NCBI GenBank assembly: GCA_027574665.1
Contig: CM050690.1
Coordinates: 37,539,165 to 37,603,164 of the forward strand
DNA length: 64,000 nucleotides
From: Rhynochetos jubatus
Lineage: Eukaryota; Chordata; Aves; Eurypygiformes; Rhynochetidae
Direction of reading: 5' to 3'
A program made the translations under genes and the position numbers. Position 1 is the stretch's first letter; each line of letters begins with the position of its first letter. Of this stretch, positions 11,154 through 20,806 are shown one piece after another. Below the pieces are notes generated by a model, which was not told the origin of the DNA, made no database searches, and worked only from the letters and a program-made list of their open reading frames with translations.

Positions 11154-14100
11154 GTAAAACTGTGTGTTTTATGATTTTATTACAAGATACTCGCTGACAA
11201 TGGCTTCTGACTGTCCTCCATGAGGTCAAAAATATCTTTCACCCCACTTAAGGAAAACGGGTGAATTAAAACTTTGCCCAACTGCATGTGAGCACAGCTT
11301 TTTCAGTCACTTTTCAGCAACACAGGCATGTAAGATAATCAGATATTTCAGTTCTAAGCATTTTTACATCACGACAGATTTTTATAAATCTCAAGCCTAC
11401 CCTTAGCAAAACATACACTTTGTTTAGCTGAGGGCAGAATTTTCACCACTGCTGGTTATTTATACTGTCACCAGCTCAGAACTGAATCCTGCTTCTGTAA
11501 TCTTACCTGCTCTCAAGAAAAAACGTACTGACACCAACCTTTTATGTACCTGTTAGTTTTTGGCAGCATTCTCAAGATGCTGAGAGTTCATATACCCCCA
11601 TCGGTGGGAGCTGGCACGTCTGGTTAATGATGGATCAGCCAGAGGAGTTAAGGGAGATGCGCTAATTGGTGTAGGAAATACCACTACGTCTTAATGTTCT
11701 TCACAGCCTCTTGGAAGGTAACTCTTAACAAAGCATGGAGGCTGCTACCAAAAAAAGTAGCTGCCAGGTACTTTGAGAGGTTGTACTTCCCTTCAGCTGC
11801 ACCAAGAGAGGGGTAGCAGCATTTTGGATAAACAAATCCCTCAGCAGAAGATATTAATATCCTTGCAATCTGCACAATTCTATTCCTTGGCTACAGGATA
11901 ATTAGACTGTAAACAATGCAAGTTGATTCAAGAAAGCAACAAGTAATCTAATTAAAAATAGCACTGGTGAGTGTTAGAAAGCCTAAGTAAATCACATAAA
12001 TGTCAGTTCCATGAAGAAATTGTCCAAAGAATTTCCTACATTATACTGACTTGTTCTGAGATGAAGAAATAGTTGATATGAAGTGTAATACATTGAGAAG
12101 AGTTCTTCATCCTGTATAAAACTTACAGGTAGGGAACTCCACTCGCTTAGAACTTGACTGCATTATGGCACAAAGAAAGACTCACCAAGAAGCTGCTACC
12201 CATAGGAGGTGGGAATCTGTGTAGCTTCATCTCCCTTATGTTGGCTGTTGCATTATGATGGTTTTGGTGGTGATGGTGTTAAAGAATCTCTGATGAGGGA
12301 ATTGGAACCCTCCTCCACTGAAAAAGGAATTTTTATTGACACTTCTTAAGTGAGCTGATGTACTTCTGTGGAAATATGGGGGAAAAAAATCACTCAGTGC
12401 AACCCTAAAAGCACTTCTGTAGGTGCTTATTTATACTTTTAAATAATGCTAATAAAGGTAAGAGATATACAGTAAGAATAAATAAGACTTTTTCCTTGGA
12501 GAACCAACCTTAATGTGAAAACAGAGATATGATGTGAATTTTCAAATTTCTTAGCGTAGTGGGAATTGTACTGCTGTGTACACCTTCCTGTGGATCACCA
12601 GAAAAAAAATGAATCTGACACTTGTCTCAAACTGTGTGTACATGTCATCAAATACTATTAGACAAGACAAATATTTATGTGCACTAGCGATGAAAAACAT
12701 TATTCAGAGAATAGCCATATTTGTGTGAAACTCCAGGATCAGCAAACTCAGAGGATCCTTACTCCTCTAAAACCTGCCTGCATTCTTTATGTCAGGAGGG
12801 TATTCTAAAATGTTACTAGCACTAAAAAGTACAAAAATATTTAGCTTTAAAATTATGAAGCAAGTGCTTTATGATTACTTACTCATATATTTAATCAGTA
12901 AAGTTGGAGACAATTGTTTTCCATGGACTTAGAAATACTAAGCTTTGATTTTAATAAATATTTTGTGGTCACAATATAAATACATGCAACTGCCTATGGG
13001 AAAGAAACCAACAAATCAACCACTTACGCTTGTTTGAATAGATATTTGCTTATCTTTGTATTTCCTAAAGGTTTCACTTATTACTGTTGCATGAACTTTG
13101 AGTCAAAAGCTTGTTGCTTGTTATTAAATACATTTAAAACTCTTCAAGTTCCAAAGTTCAACTATCTTTACAGGGTTTGTTTTCTTCAGAATAAACCAGC
13201 AGAGAAAACAATGATAGAAGGATGACAGAGTAAAGAATCAAGCTGTAAGGAAACTTTGAACACTTGCACAGAGATAGCATAGCTAAGAAAAAATTTACTT
13301 TTAATGCATATGGTGTTATACACCTGAAGGTTTAGTTCCTGTGCCAAATATTTCTTCCTGCTCTCTCCTACCAAAAAAACCCCCAACAACTAAAACCCCC
13401 ACCCCAAACAGAAAAATATGCTTTCTACACCTGAAATAACCTTGAAAAGAGATTTAAAAATCTTATACTGATTTTGCAGACCTTCAGTAGAATTAGAAGT
13501 TCACAAATATTATATCATGCACTGTTTGCAAACGGGTCACAAGCTTTGGGATATGGAGTATGATGCAGTGTTATATTGGCAGCTGTCCCCTAAAACGGCG
13601 ATGGGTATGATTCTGCCTAGGGAACAGAAGGGGATGAACCAAAAAAAAATCCTGAAACCATGGTATCTCTTTTCTGAAGGAGTTCCCACCTCAACCACCC
13701 TCAGCACAGAGTTGTATTTGTAATTTTAGCACAAGTGAATATGTGGGCCTTTCACCTTGGCACGACAGTAGTCAAGCAGCTTGCTTGCAGTTTCACATCC
13801 TCAAAGGAGACGGTGATAACTGTTCTGCCATAAGTCAGTGTTTTCCATATTAGGGCATAGAAACATGTCTTTTGTAATAATGCTGCTCATTACTGCACTG
13901 CCTGTATTGCCACAGATCTTGAACTGCTTGCAGGAGACAGAAGCAGAGAAGCTGTTGCCTTACCAGGAGACCAGGTAGGCTCCCAGGGCATCACTACGGT
14001 ACCTGAAGCAGCCTGGCGTCAGCGTTAGCCTTACAGCTGCTCTGAAGGATACCAGTTGTACTACTGCAGACATGACCTAGATGTGAAAGGTTTTCCAAGG

Positions 14101-14418
14101 TTGTATTCCTTACAAAATACAAACCAGTGAGTTAAATGTTAGACTCACCTATGTAAGCAAGGAGTGAAACACAGCCAGTTAAAGAAAAAAAAAAACCACC
14201 ACCACCACTTTCGGTGTAGGAAAGTTCCATTTTTCTGTGTCAGCTGTTTGTACCTGAGCAGCTGGATGCAGAAGTTCTTCAGGTATCAAAGCTGCCAGCA
14301 TGGCACCAGCCCCTCCTGCTACAACCAGTGCCAGCGGAGAGGTCCATGCCTGCCACACGGTGAGGCCGAGGCTGTCACTGCCCAGCACTGGTGCTGCCTC
14401 ACTGGAGGCTGCCATCAA
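11154..14418. other. AT-rich non-coding stretch
   Basis: No gene or dispersed repeat was recognised over about 3.2 kb. A short A-run followed by five CCA/ACC triplets lies at about 14182-14208. The frames present are short and carry no motif. Confidence 0.5.
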
Positions 14419-14687
14419 GAATGCGGGAGGGAGTCTTCTTATAGCGACAGGACAAGGGGTCACAGCTTTAAATTGAAAGTGGGGAGATTTAGAGTGGACA
14501 TCAGAATGAAATTCTTCCCAGAGAGGTTGTTGAGGCACTGGAACAGGTTGCCCAGAGAAGCTGTGGATGCCCCATCCCTGGAAGCAACCTGGTCTAGAGG
14601 AGGGCATCCTTGCCCAGGGCAAGGGGGGTTGGAACTAGATGATCTTCCAGGTGCCTTCCAACCCACACTATTCTATGATTCTATGAT
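14419..14687 (+). repeat. CR1 LINE 3' end with internal deletion
   Basis: This is CR1 3' sequence in plus orientation ('tgaggcactggaacaggttgcccagagaag', shortened here as a landmark), ending 'attctatgattctatgat'. At about 14,582 'catccctggaagcaacctgg' joins two parts that are separated by about 30 bases in the copies at 5.5 kb and 29.6 kb, so a small deletion removed the 'ggctggatgaggctttga' block. Confidence 0.9.
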
Positions 14688-15899
14688 CCCTGTGGCTGGC
14701 AGGTCAGGATGCACCAGCTCCCATAATGTCCCTCACCAAACAACCACCCAGGCTTCAAACAGTCATTTTTTGGGAAGATGGAACGAAGATGTAGATCAGA
14801 AACTGTGTTTAAACAGTCTGCTCTCTGTGTTGAATTCCAAAATTATTTTAAAGTGAACCTGACTTAGAAAAAAAAAAAAAATGAACCCCCCCGAATACTG
14901 ACTCACCCTCAGTGCCATACATCTGGTTTGCTATTGCCTATTACCTTGTAGAATCTGTGTTTGACTGATGCAACAGTCTAAGCTCGTGTCTGTTGGATTT
15001 TGCAGTGTATAGTTGTAAGAATTAGAAATTGTCTGTTAAAAACTCCTCTAGTGCAACATTTCAGCTGTGCTGCTGATGTGTTGAAAGTCTGCAAAGTAAC
15101 CTTTATTCCGATTTGGTTTTCTTCTTGTATAATGCTCTACCTTTACGCAATTTAAGTGTGAAAATGTTTACTGTTTTCACACTTTCTCCTCTGCTTGCTT
15201 TTTGGATATCACATACTGTGCAATGTTGCTTTGCTTCTTTAAGTGTAAACATTACAGATGTTTTTCTGTGTTCATTTATAGGAAATGAATCTGTACATCC
15301 AGATGTTGCCATTATGCTTCAGAAAGTGTAATTTCAAGCATGTAGTTCTGTTCAATGAAAAATAAAGATGTGTCTTCTTGTCTTGTAAATGTAGCGGTTC
15401 CTTTAGTCTTTTACATGGTAGGAAAAAGGGTGGTTATTCTGGATTACTTCCAGCAGTGTTTTGTCATTGGAAAACACATCTTCAAGCAATGCTCCATGAG
15501 CGGCATACACTCTACTTTCCTTAGCCTGCACTCTCAGTTTCCAACTGCCACCCACAGCATTTTGTGGCAGGAGGTGGTCAGCTCACCAGCCTTTTGTTCC
15601 AAAAATCATGCTTTGATTATTAAAAACCTCTTAATATTTGTTTTGAAAGAGACAGCAGACTGTCAGTGTCTATTCATTCACTCCAGTGCCTCTTCCAGTT
15701 TTACAGACCCCTTACGTCCTTTTTCAGCCATCTGTTTTCCAAGTTGAAGCAAATAAGTGATTTTTTCCTTTACTCTGCTCATGCACATGCATGGCAGTGG
15801 TGTGACATAAAGGGCAGTGTAATGTATTTTGAAATCTTGACACTTTTGAGAAATATACTGGGAAATAGATAATTTTCTTTCGTATTTTTTAAACACTGA
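14688..15899. other. Non-coding stretch, possible terminal-exon-like signal
   Basis: A poly-A run followed by a C-run lies at 14,867-14,890. At 15,282 an AG acceptor is followed by a short open frame to a TAA at 15,329-15,331 and an AATAAA at 15,361. I do not recognise the encoded peptide, and the pattern may be chance. Confidence 0.3.
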
Positions 15900-16580
15900 T
15901 TTTCATCGTTACCCTTCCTTCTCCACAAGTGCTGAGAGCCCTTGGCAGCAGGCCCTCCGCCTGTATTCCCGCCTTTCCTGTCGTCTGTTCTGCCAGCTGA
16001 GCTTCGCTCCCTTGGACTACGCAAGGGCGCTTCCATTTGCAGTTAGGCACGTGCCTATGAGTTCCACTGAGGAAGAAGCAAAGGAGCTGTTTGAACAGCT
16101 CTCTGCCTGACAGGACGCCTCTCAGCATCCTCACCCTCCTGTTCCTAGCCTTGTCTTAGGTCTCTTCTACTCCAGTACAGCTTTTCAGTGACCTCCCTGA
16201 ACTGCTGGGTTTGGCTAAAAGCCAAAGGCTTTAGGGGAAGACCTGGGAGAGCCTGGGGCAGCGTGGGGTGTTTGGGTGAGGGTTGCTTAGACTCTTCTCT
16301 GAGAGAGGCCAAAGAGCTGCTGAGGCTGGCCCGAAGCAAGCGGCAGGAGTGCCTGCCGGGCAGGAGAGGTCCCGCCTCGACTCCTGGCTTAACGTTATAA
16401 GCACGGTGACGTTTCAGCTGCCGTAGCTCTGCGTAATTCTTCATGACATGCCCGGGGAGTTTTAATGTCGCTTTGTACCCCACGATCCAATTCAGACTGG
16501 CCAGGCCCAGGCCCTTTGTAGCCAGCTCTGGGTTTGTGCCAAGTGCCTGCCACGTCAGTGCAAGACTTGCGTAGTGTGAG
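15900..16580. other. G+C-richer segment upstream of the ELL2-like exons
   Basis: Base composition rises here compared with the AT-rich DNA to the left, with CpGs throughout. A good polypyrimidine tract and AG at about 15,910-15,928 precede a plus-strand frame that is open for about 60 codons and ends at a TGA near 16,108. I cannot match its translation to the ELL N-terminal domain or to any other family. It may be a lost 5' part of the ELL2-like copy or unrelated sequence. Confidence 0.3.
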
Positions 16581-16584
16581 ACAG

Positions 16585-16755
16585 GGAGTCCTTAAAAACA
16601 CCTCAAGGCAGAAAGGACCTGTGCAGGGGATCTAGCCTAACTTGGTGCTCCAGGCAGGTCTGGCTTCAGAACTGGCTTGAAGTTTGGAAGAGACCAGCGT
16701 GAGGAGGGGGGTTCCAGAGCTTGGGCCAAACTGGAGCTGTGTCCCCCTGCAATCT
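16585..16755 (-). repeat. Possible very degenerate CR1 fragment
   Basis: The order 'ggacctgtgcaggggatcta', 'ggtgctccaggcaggtctgg', 'agagcttgggcc' loosely resembles the reverse complement of an old CR1 3' end. The match is weak and no tail is visible. Confidence 0.25.
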
Positions 16756-16778
16756 TGGTCAGTGGTCAGTTCCAGCTT

Positions 16779-16790
16779 TGTGACGTCACA
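16779..16790. promoter_or_regulatory. Palindromic CRE-type site (TGTGACGTCACA)
   Basis: A full 12-bp palindrome contains the consensus cAMP-response element TGACGTCA at 16,781-16,788. It lies 130 bases upstream of the first recognisable ELL2-like exon, in the G+C-richer segment. A second TGACGTCA lies inside exon sequence at 18,413-18,420, so chance is possible. CREB/ATF binding is inferred from sequence only. Confidence 0.35.
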
Positions 16791-16919
16791 ATGTCACACC
16801 TTGAGAGCCAAGGCTCTTGACCGCTGAGACCCAAGGTTCTTTGTGGACCCTTGCTGGGAACTCGGAGGGAGGCTGATGTGTTTCGGGTTAGCTGAGGCCG
16901 TTGCCCTTTCTCTGCTCAG

Positions 16920-17030
16920 AGCTGTTCCAAGTGGTTCCCGTGAGCTCTCTACGAGACCACATGGCCCAGGCACAAGTGGAGCTGTGGAAGCAAAGTGCCA
17001 AGGGGATTAAACCTGGTGGACCATCTCTGG
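16920..17030 (+). CDS. ELL2: ELL2-like exon A
   Basis: This 111-nt exon is preceded by a pyrimidine-rich acceptor (ttgccctttctctgctcag) and followed by the donor gtaggt. It reads two bases, 36 codons and one base. The last part, 'KGIKPGGPSLG', corresponds to the conserved 'KVIKPGGPYVG' of ELL2, and 'RDHMAQAQ' corresponds to 'RERMTQAE'. No exon was found upstream, so the start codon and the first part of the ELL elongation domain are missing or outside what can be recognised. Confidence 0.75.
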
Positions 17031-17264
17031 GTAGGTTTGCATTTGGTTCTCTGCTAGATGCCTCTAAGGTTGCCAGTGCGGTAATTCGTCTTTTCAGTAT
17101 ATTCTTGGGAAAGGCAGTGTCTTGAGAGATCTCGGGTGCCAGTAGCTCCCCCTCACATTACGGATTCGCAGGCTCCTCTGGCTGCGTTCAGACACTCGCC
17201 TTTTTTTTCCCCCAGCAGGCCTGCCAGGCCTTCCTTGTTCCCATTGGCCTTGACGGGTTGAAAT

Positions 17265-17757
17265 TCTGGGCTCCTCAGCTCCAGAAGGACAAGGAGCTAC
17301 TGCAGAGGGCCCAGCGCAGGGCCACCAGGATGAGGAAGGGCCTGGAGCACCTTCCATCTGAGGAAAGGCTGAGAGAGCTGGGTCTGTTTAGCTTGGAGAA
17401 GAGGAGGCTGAGGGGGGATTTTATCAATGCTTATCGATATCTAAAGGGTGGGTGTCAGGAGGATGGGGCCAGGCTCTTCTCAGTGGTGGGCAGTGACCGC
17501 ACTAGGGGCAATGGCCATGAACTGGAAAACAGAAGCTTCAGCCTGAACATGAGGAAACCCTTCTTCCCTGTGAGGGTGCCAGAGCACTGGGACAGGCTGC
17601 CCCGAGAGGTGGGGGAGTCTCCTTCCCTGGCGACTTTCCAAAGCCGCCTGGACTTGTTCCTGTGTGACCTGCTCTAGGGGATCCTGCTCTGGCGGGGGGC
17701 TGGACTAGATGATCTCTAGAGGTCCCTTCCAACCCCTAACGCCCTGTGAATCTGGGA
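17265..17757 (+). repeat. Young CR1 LINE inside the ELL2-like intron (copy B)
   Basis: This is a 5'-truncated CR1 in plus orientation, starting 'ttctgggctcctcagctcca' and ending 'ccctgtgaatctg'. It is nearly identical to copy A at 10.6-11.2 kb. The frame from 17,258 to 17,677 carries the same ORF2 C-terminal peptide with a few substitutions. It lies in the 1.34-kb intron between exons A and B and does not touch the splice sites. Confidence 0.93.
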
Positions 17758-18373
17758 ATGCTGTGCAGGCCATGCTTGAATACTGCTCTGGCCTTGCTCC
17801 CAACAACTGTTACATTCCTGGTGTATCGTTTCTGACCAACCTGGGCTTATTTGATAAGAGAGGAACATTTCAGCGTAAAATGTGGTGCAACTCAAGTGAC
17901 TCGCACCAACTCTTTCTCGTCTCTCTAACCAGTGATGTAATTAATCGTGTAGACTTGGTGACCCTAGGCAGTAATGGGACATTTTTAATTATCCAGAAGG
18001 CCTTGGCATCACACTTCCGAGTGCGCTTCTTTAAAACTAAAGCTCAGAAAAAAAGCGCTCCCCACATGTTGGGTCTTTAGTGCTTGAGCCTATAAACTGG
18101 GAAATAATACAAGCATCGTCTATAGAAACAATTGTTAAGGTCTTCCTACCAGTATCACTCATTTACCAGCTTTCTGATTTTAATATTCGTTTCTCTGTTA
18201 AACCCTAGCGCGATGGATCTTTATCACAAGCAGGTTCTGGTGGACCTTGAAATGACAACTCAATGCAGTTTTCAGACTCTGTCTGACTTGGAAAATTCCC
18301 CTCCATCATCTTACCTTCCCACAGCCTCCCATTTCACTCGTTTTGGTTTGGTTTGGTTTTACCCTTACCTTAG

Positions 18374-18633
18374 GAAGGAAAGTCCAGGCCAAAAGAGCAC
18401 CAGAGTGCCTTCCTGACGTCATGCCAGAGAGGAAGAGGACGAGGCCTACGAACCCTGCAGCCACAGGACGGAAGACTCACAAGCGCAGCAGTGTTTCTCG
18501 GCGTCCGTACAGGGACAGGGTGATTCACTTACTGGCATTGAAGAATTACAAGAAGCCAGAGCTGCTTGCTCGCTTGTACAGAGATGGCATCTACCAAAAG
18601 GACAAGGATTGCCTTGGAAGAGTCCTTCAGCAG
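18374..18633 (+). CDS. ELL2: ELL2-like exon B
   Basis: This 260-nt exon has acceptor ttacccttaccttag and donor gtgaga. It opens with two bases that complete the Gly codon from exon A and ends in phase 0. The peptide runs 'RKVQAKRAPECLPDVMPERK', then 'RTRPTNPA', then 'RPYRDRVIHLLALKNYKKPE', then 'LLARLYRDGIYQKDKDCLGR' and 'VLQQ'. It aligns without gaps to ELL2, with the near-invariant 'RDRVIHLLAL' kept. This is the best-conserved exon of the copy and the strongest evidence of identity. The ATG at 18,421 is not a start codon. It corresponds to an internal residue. Confidence 0.85.
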
Positions 18634-18990
18634 GTGAGATCATGGGCTTTGGGCCAGCAGTTTTGCCCTTGATGCAGATTCCCAGAGGCCAGTCAACATG
18701 AGGGCAGGCAAGAAATGGCAAAAAATCTGTGTGGGGTGGTTTTGGTTGGCCAGAGTGGCAGGCAGGAGTTAACACTTGCTGCCTCGATTGTTCCTAATGT
18801 CTGATTTTGCCTCTCCCTTTTACTTGGCTGCCCAACTGCTTCCTCGAGGGAACCTGCCCGTGCTTTCTCTCGACTGGGTGAAATAGTTTTGTTGTCAGCT
18901 TTGACCGAGCTTTGCAGTACCAATCTGAGTTCCGTCGTTCCTGGCATTTAGGGCTAACGAGCGTTTCTTCTCCTAAATGTCTGCCTGCAG

Positions 18991-19115
18991 GTAGCCACTC
19001 TGAATCCACACGATAATACTTATGCTCTGAAGGATTATTTATTTAAAGAAATTCAGAGAGACTGGCCTGGCTACGACGAAGCAGATAAGCAGATGTTGGA
19101 GCTAATACTTTCGGG
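18991..19115 (+). CDS. ELL2: ELL2-like exon C
   Basis: This 125-nt exon has acceptor tgtctgcctgcag and donor gtgagt. It begins in phase 0 with 'VATLNPHDNTYALKDYLFKE' and continues 'IQRDWPGYDEADKQMLELIL'. This matches the end of the ELL domain in ELL2 ('LKDYVFKELQRDWPGY'). It ends two bases into a codon, which fits the next exon. Confidence 0.85.
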
Positions 19116-19256
19116 GTGAGTTCAGTCTCTAGGGGGAGTAAAATGGCCCTTTACAAACCTTTGTCTGGGAAATGAATGTCAGGCTGGCCTGTAATTGAAG
19201 AACTTTGAAAAAGACCCTTCTGCCTTGTAACCTGGAATCCTGGGTCGTCCTTACAG

Positions 19257-19357
19257 AAAATTCCATTCATCTCAGCATGCCACCAGCACAGGACATTCGG
19301 AATCTCTTGGGAGTTCTGAGAAAGATGCTCCGTCAACACCTCCTGAGCTAGTTTTCA
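19257..19357 (+). CDS. ELL2: ELL2-like exon D
   Basis: The acceptor cgtccttacag is followed by a frame that continues exon C in phase 2. The peptide begins 'KFHSSQHATSTGHSESLGSS' and continues 'EKDAPSTPP', aligning with the low-complexity Ser-rich linker of ELL2 ('KLNPSQNAAGTSRSESP'). The donor is the weak part. The only GT that keeps the frame to exon E is gttttt at 19,358, a poor match to consensus, so splicing may already be impaired here. Confidence 0.65.
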
Positions 19358-19597
19358 GTTTTTAATGTTATCTATCTACAGTGTTTTAAGACATATCGCA
19401 TGCTGTCATGGTGTAAAAACTGTGATGTGAGGCGATAATATTGTCTTTAACACATGAAACACAAGCATTTCTTTCCACTTCTTGGGTTTTTGCTTTCTTT
19501 CTTTTCCTCAAAGATGCCAGCACTCTCAGAAACTCATGGTCATGGGAGCAAAACTTCATTCTGATCATGTGTTTAATAGTTTTTTACATTGTTACAG

Positions 19598-19785
19598 CAT
19601 CAGCCCTTGAATTCCGACGTCCTGTGATGAGCAAAAAGAAGAGGGTCGCTCGCCACGCCACTCTAGACGACCTACCTTCCAGTGGCCACCTGCCAGCCTC
19701 CGAGGAGAGGCTGCCTCCCGCCCTCGTATCCCCTGGGACTCCTGCTCCTCTGTGGCTGCTTCCCACACCCCTTCCCGCTTCCAAC
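19598..19785 (+). CDS. ELL2: ELL2-like exon E, part before the LTR
   Basis: The acceptor tttttacattgttacag opens a frame of two bases plus 62 codons up to the LTR edge. 'LEFRRPVMSKKKR' corresponds to 'SEFIDPLMNKKAR' of ELL2, and 'SSGHLPASEERLPPALVSP' plus the Pro-rich tail 'LLPTPLPAS' to its proline-rich linker. Reading into the LTR adds 18 codons and stops at a TGA at 19,837-19,839, so a transcript through here would end without the occludin-homology domain. Confidence 0.75.
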
Positions 19786-20156
19786 TGTCAAGGCGGACGA
19801 AATGGACTCCAAGACAACTCCGTTAGAGTTATAAAATGAAGCCGTCTATTGCCTCCTTGGCTGCCCTTATATACAGTATTTTTACCTGTCCACGCGCACA
19901 TACGCAAGTTGATTGGTTCCATCTGTTTTGCCATAAGCTGTCCGCGCGCTCTAAGCTAATACATGAGTCGCTATCCCATACTCCGCTTTTCTCTGCCAAG
20001 TCTTTCTTCAAGACTTTGCTGATCCCCTTTATCTTTCTTTCTTCCTTTATCGTCCTCAAGTATGCTTCAAGGCCGGGGAGGCAGTTTGCAGCCTACTCCA
20101 GCTCTAGGTAGCTTTGTTCGCCAACATATCCGTTCTCCCGTAAGAAATCTCCCACA
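19786..20156 (-). mobile_element. Solo ERV LTR inserted in the ELL2-like coding exon
   Basis: This 371-bp element is bounded by TGTCAAGG and CTCCCACA, with a flanking 6-bp duplication (tccaac at 19,780-19,785, tccagc at 20,157-20,162; one mismatch). On the minus strand it has the layout of an LTR: a TATA box (gtatataagg) near 19,870, roughly 85 bases before its 3' end, and TG..CA termini. Six-base duplications are known for alpha- and beta-type retroviruses, so an ERVK-like or alpharetrovirus-like origin is inferred. No internal viral genes are present. It sits antisense to the host frame. Confidence 0.8.
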
Positions 20157-20292
20157 TCCAGCCCTCCTCACACTGCCAGCTCCAACTCCGCCAACACCCC
20201 TGAGGCATGAGGGACACAAGAGCTGCTGGTGGACCAGGAGAGAGAGGAAACTGCCCAGCTGGGAAAGTCCTCCTGCTGGGATGCACATGAAG
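20157..20292 (+). CDS. ELL2: ELL2-like exon E, part after the LTR, with nonsense codon
   Basis: If the LTR and one target-duplication copy are disregarded, the frame of exon E continues directly ('SPPHTASSNSANTPEA'), matching 'NSNSPSTPEGRGTQ' of ELL2. At 20,208-20,210 the codon is TGA where Arg (CGA) is expected. The frame reopens with 'GTQELLVD', again matching, and similarity then fades. A possible donor (gtacgg) is at 20,293. The later ELL2 exons are not present downstream. Confidence 0.65.
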
Positions 20293-20668
20293 GTACGGGC
20301 ACGTGCACCAATTAAAGCTTATTTATTTAAAACTCGAAAAAGATGGGTTGCTCCAAGTTTCTAACCATGAGTATCAGACTTTGGCCTCACAGAAATGTCA
20401 GCATTAGAAGAACTATCTTCATTACCTTTGCTGTTATTGTTGAGGTTGATTCTCCGTGTTTGAAGCTCTTTTTTTCTGGTCCCTTTGTTTCCTCACCTAT
20501 GTTTGTCCATGGAAACAATTTTATCAGTAGATGCTGGGATCCCAGCACCTCTACTCTCAACTTGTGCACGTTTTAGTGGAGAAAGTATTGTGGCGAACAG
20601 ACGTGATGTGAGGTAAGCAAAAGGCGTTTTTCTGACGTTGTGAATGCAACCTCTTTGCCTTAAATGGT

Positions 20669-20806
20669 ACCTTCCCTGGAGGCTTTCCAAAGCCGCCTGG
20701 CCTTGTTCCTGTGTGACCTGCTCTAGGGGATCCTGCTCTGGCAGGGCAGTTGGACTAGATGATGTCTAGGGGTCCCTTCCAACCCCTAATGCCCTGTGAA
20801 TCTGTA
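20669..20806 (+). repeat. CR1 LINE 3' end fragment (copy C)
   Basis: This has the same subfamily 3' end as copies A and B, starting 'ccttccctggaggctttcca' and ending 'ccctgtgaatctgt'. Only about 140 bases remain. It lies just beyond the last recognisable ELL2-like sequence. Confidence 0.9.

Larger units (their letters stand above)
16920..20292 (+). pseudogene. ELL2: ELL2-like gene copy, LTR-disrupted and with a premature stop
   Basis: Five exons in correct order encode a divergent relative of ELL2, a subunit of the RNA polymerase II super elongation complex. Exons are 16,920-17,030, 18,374-18,633, 18,991-19,115, 19,257-19,357 and 19,598 onward. Phases join in frame (1, 0, 2, 1). Introns are short. 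The introns mean it is an unprocessed duplicate or a gametologue, not a retrocopy. The translation matches the second half of the ELL domain and the linker, with the blocks 'IKPGGPSLG', 'PYRDRVIHLLALKNYKKPEL', 'LKDYLFKEIQRDWPGYDE' and 'SSGHLPASEE'. Conserved positions differ in many places, so it has diverged well beyond an ordinary orthologue. An antisense LTR splits the last exon, and 15 codons after the LTR an in-frame TGA replaces a position that is Arg in mammalian ELL2. The N-terminal exons and the C-terminal occludin-homology domain are not found. It could still yield a truncated protein, but pseudogene is the better call. Confidence 0.8.

Noticed and set aside
14164-14856. 230-codon plus-strand frame
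   Set aside because: It crosses a CR1 3'UTR and unrelated flanks and has no coherent domain or splice support.
16920-20292. Processed retrocopy of ELL2
   Set aside because: Introns with GT-AG borders separate the exons and phases are kept, so it cannot be a simple retrocopy.
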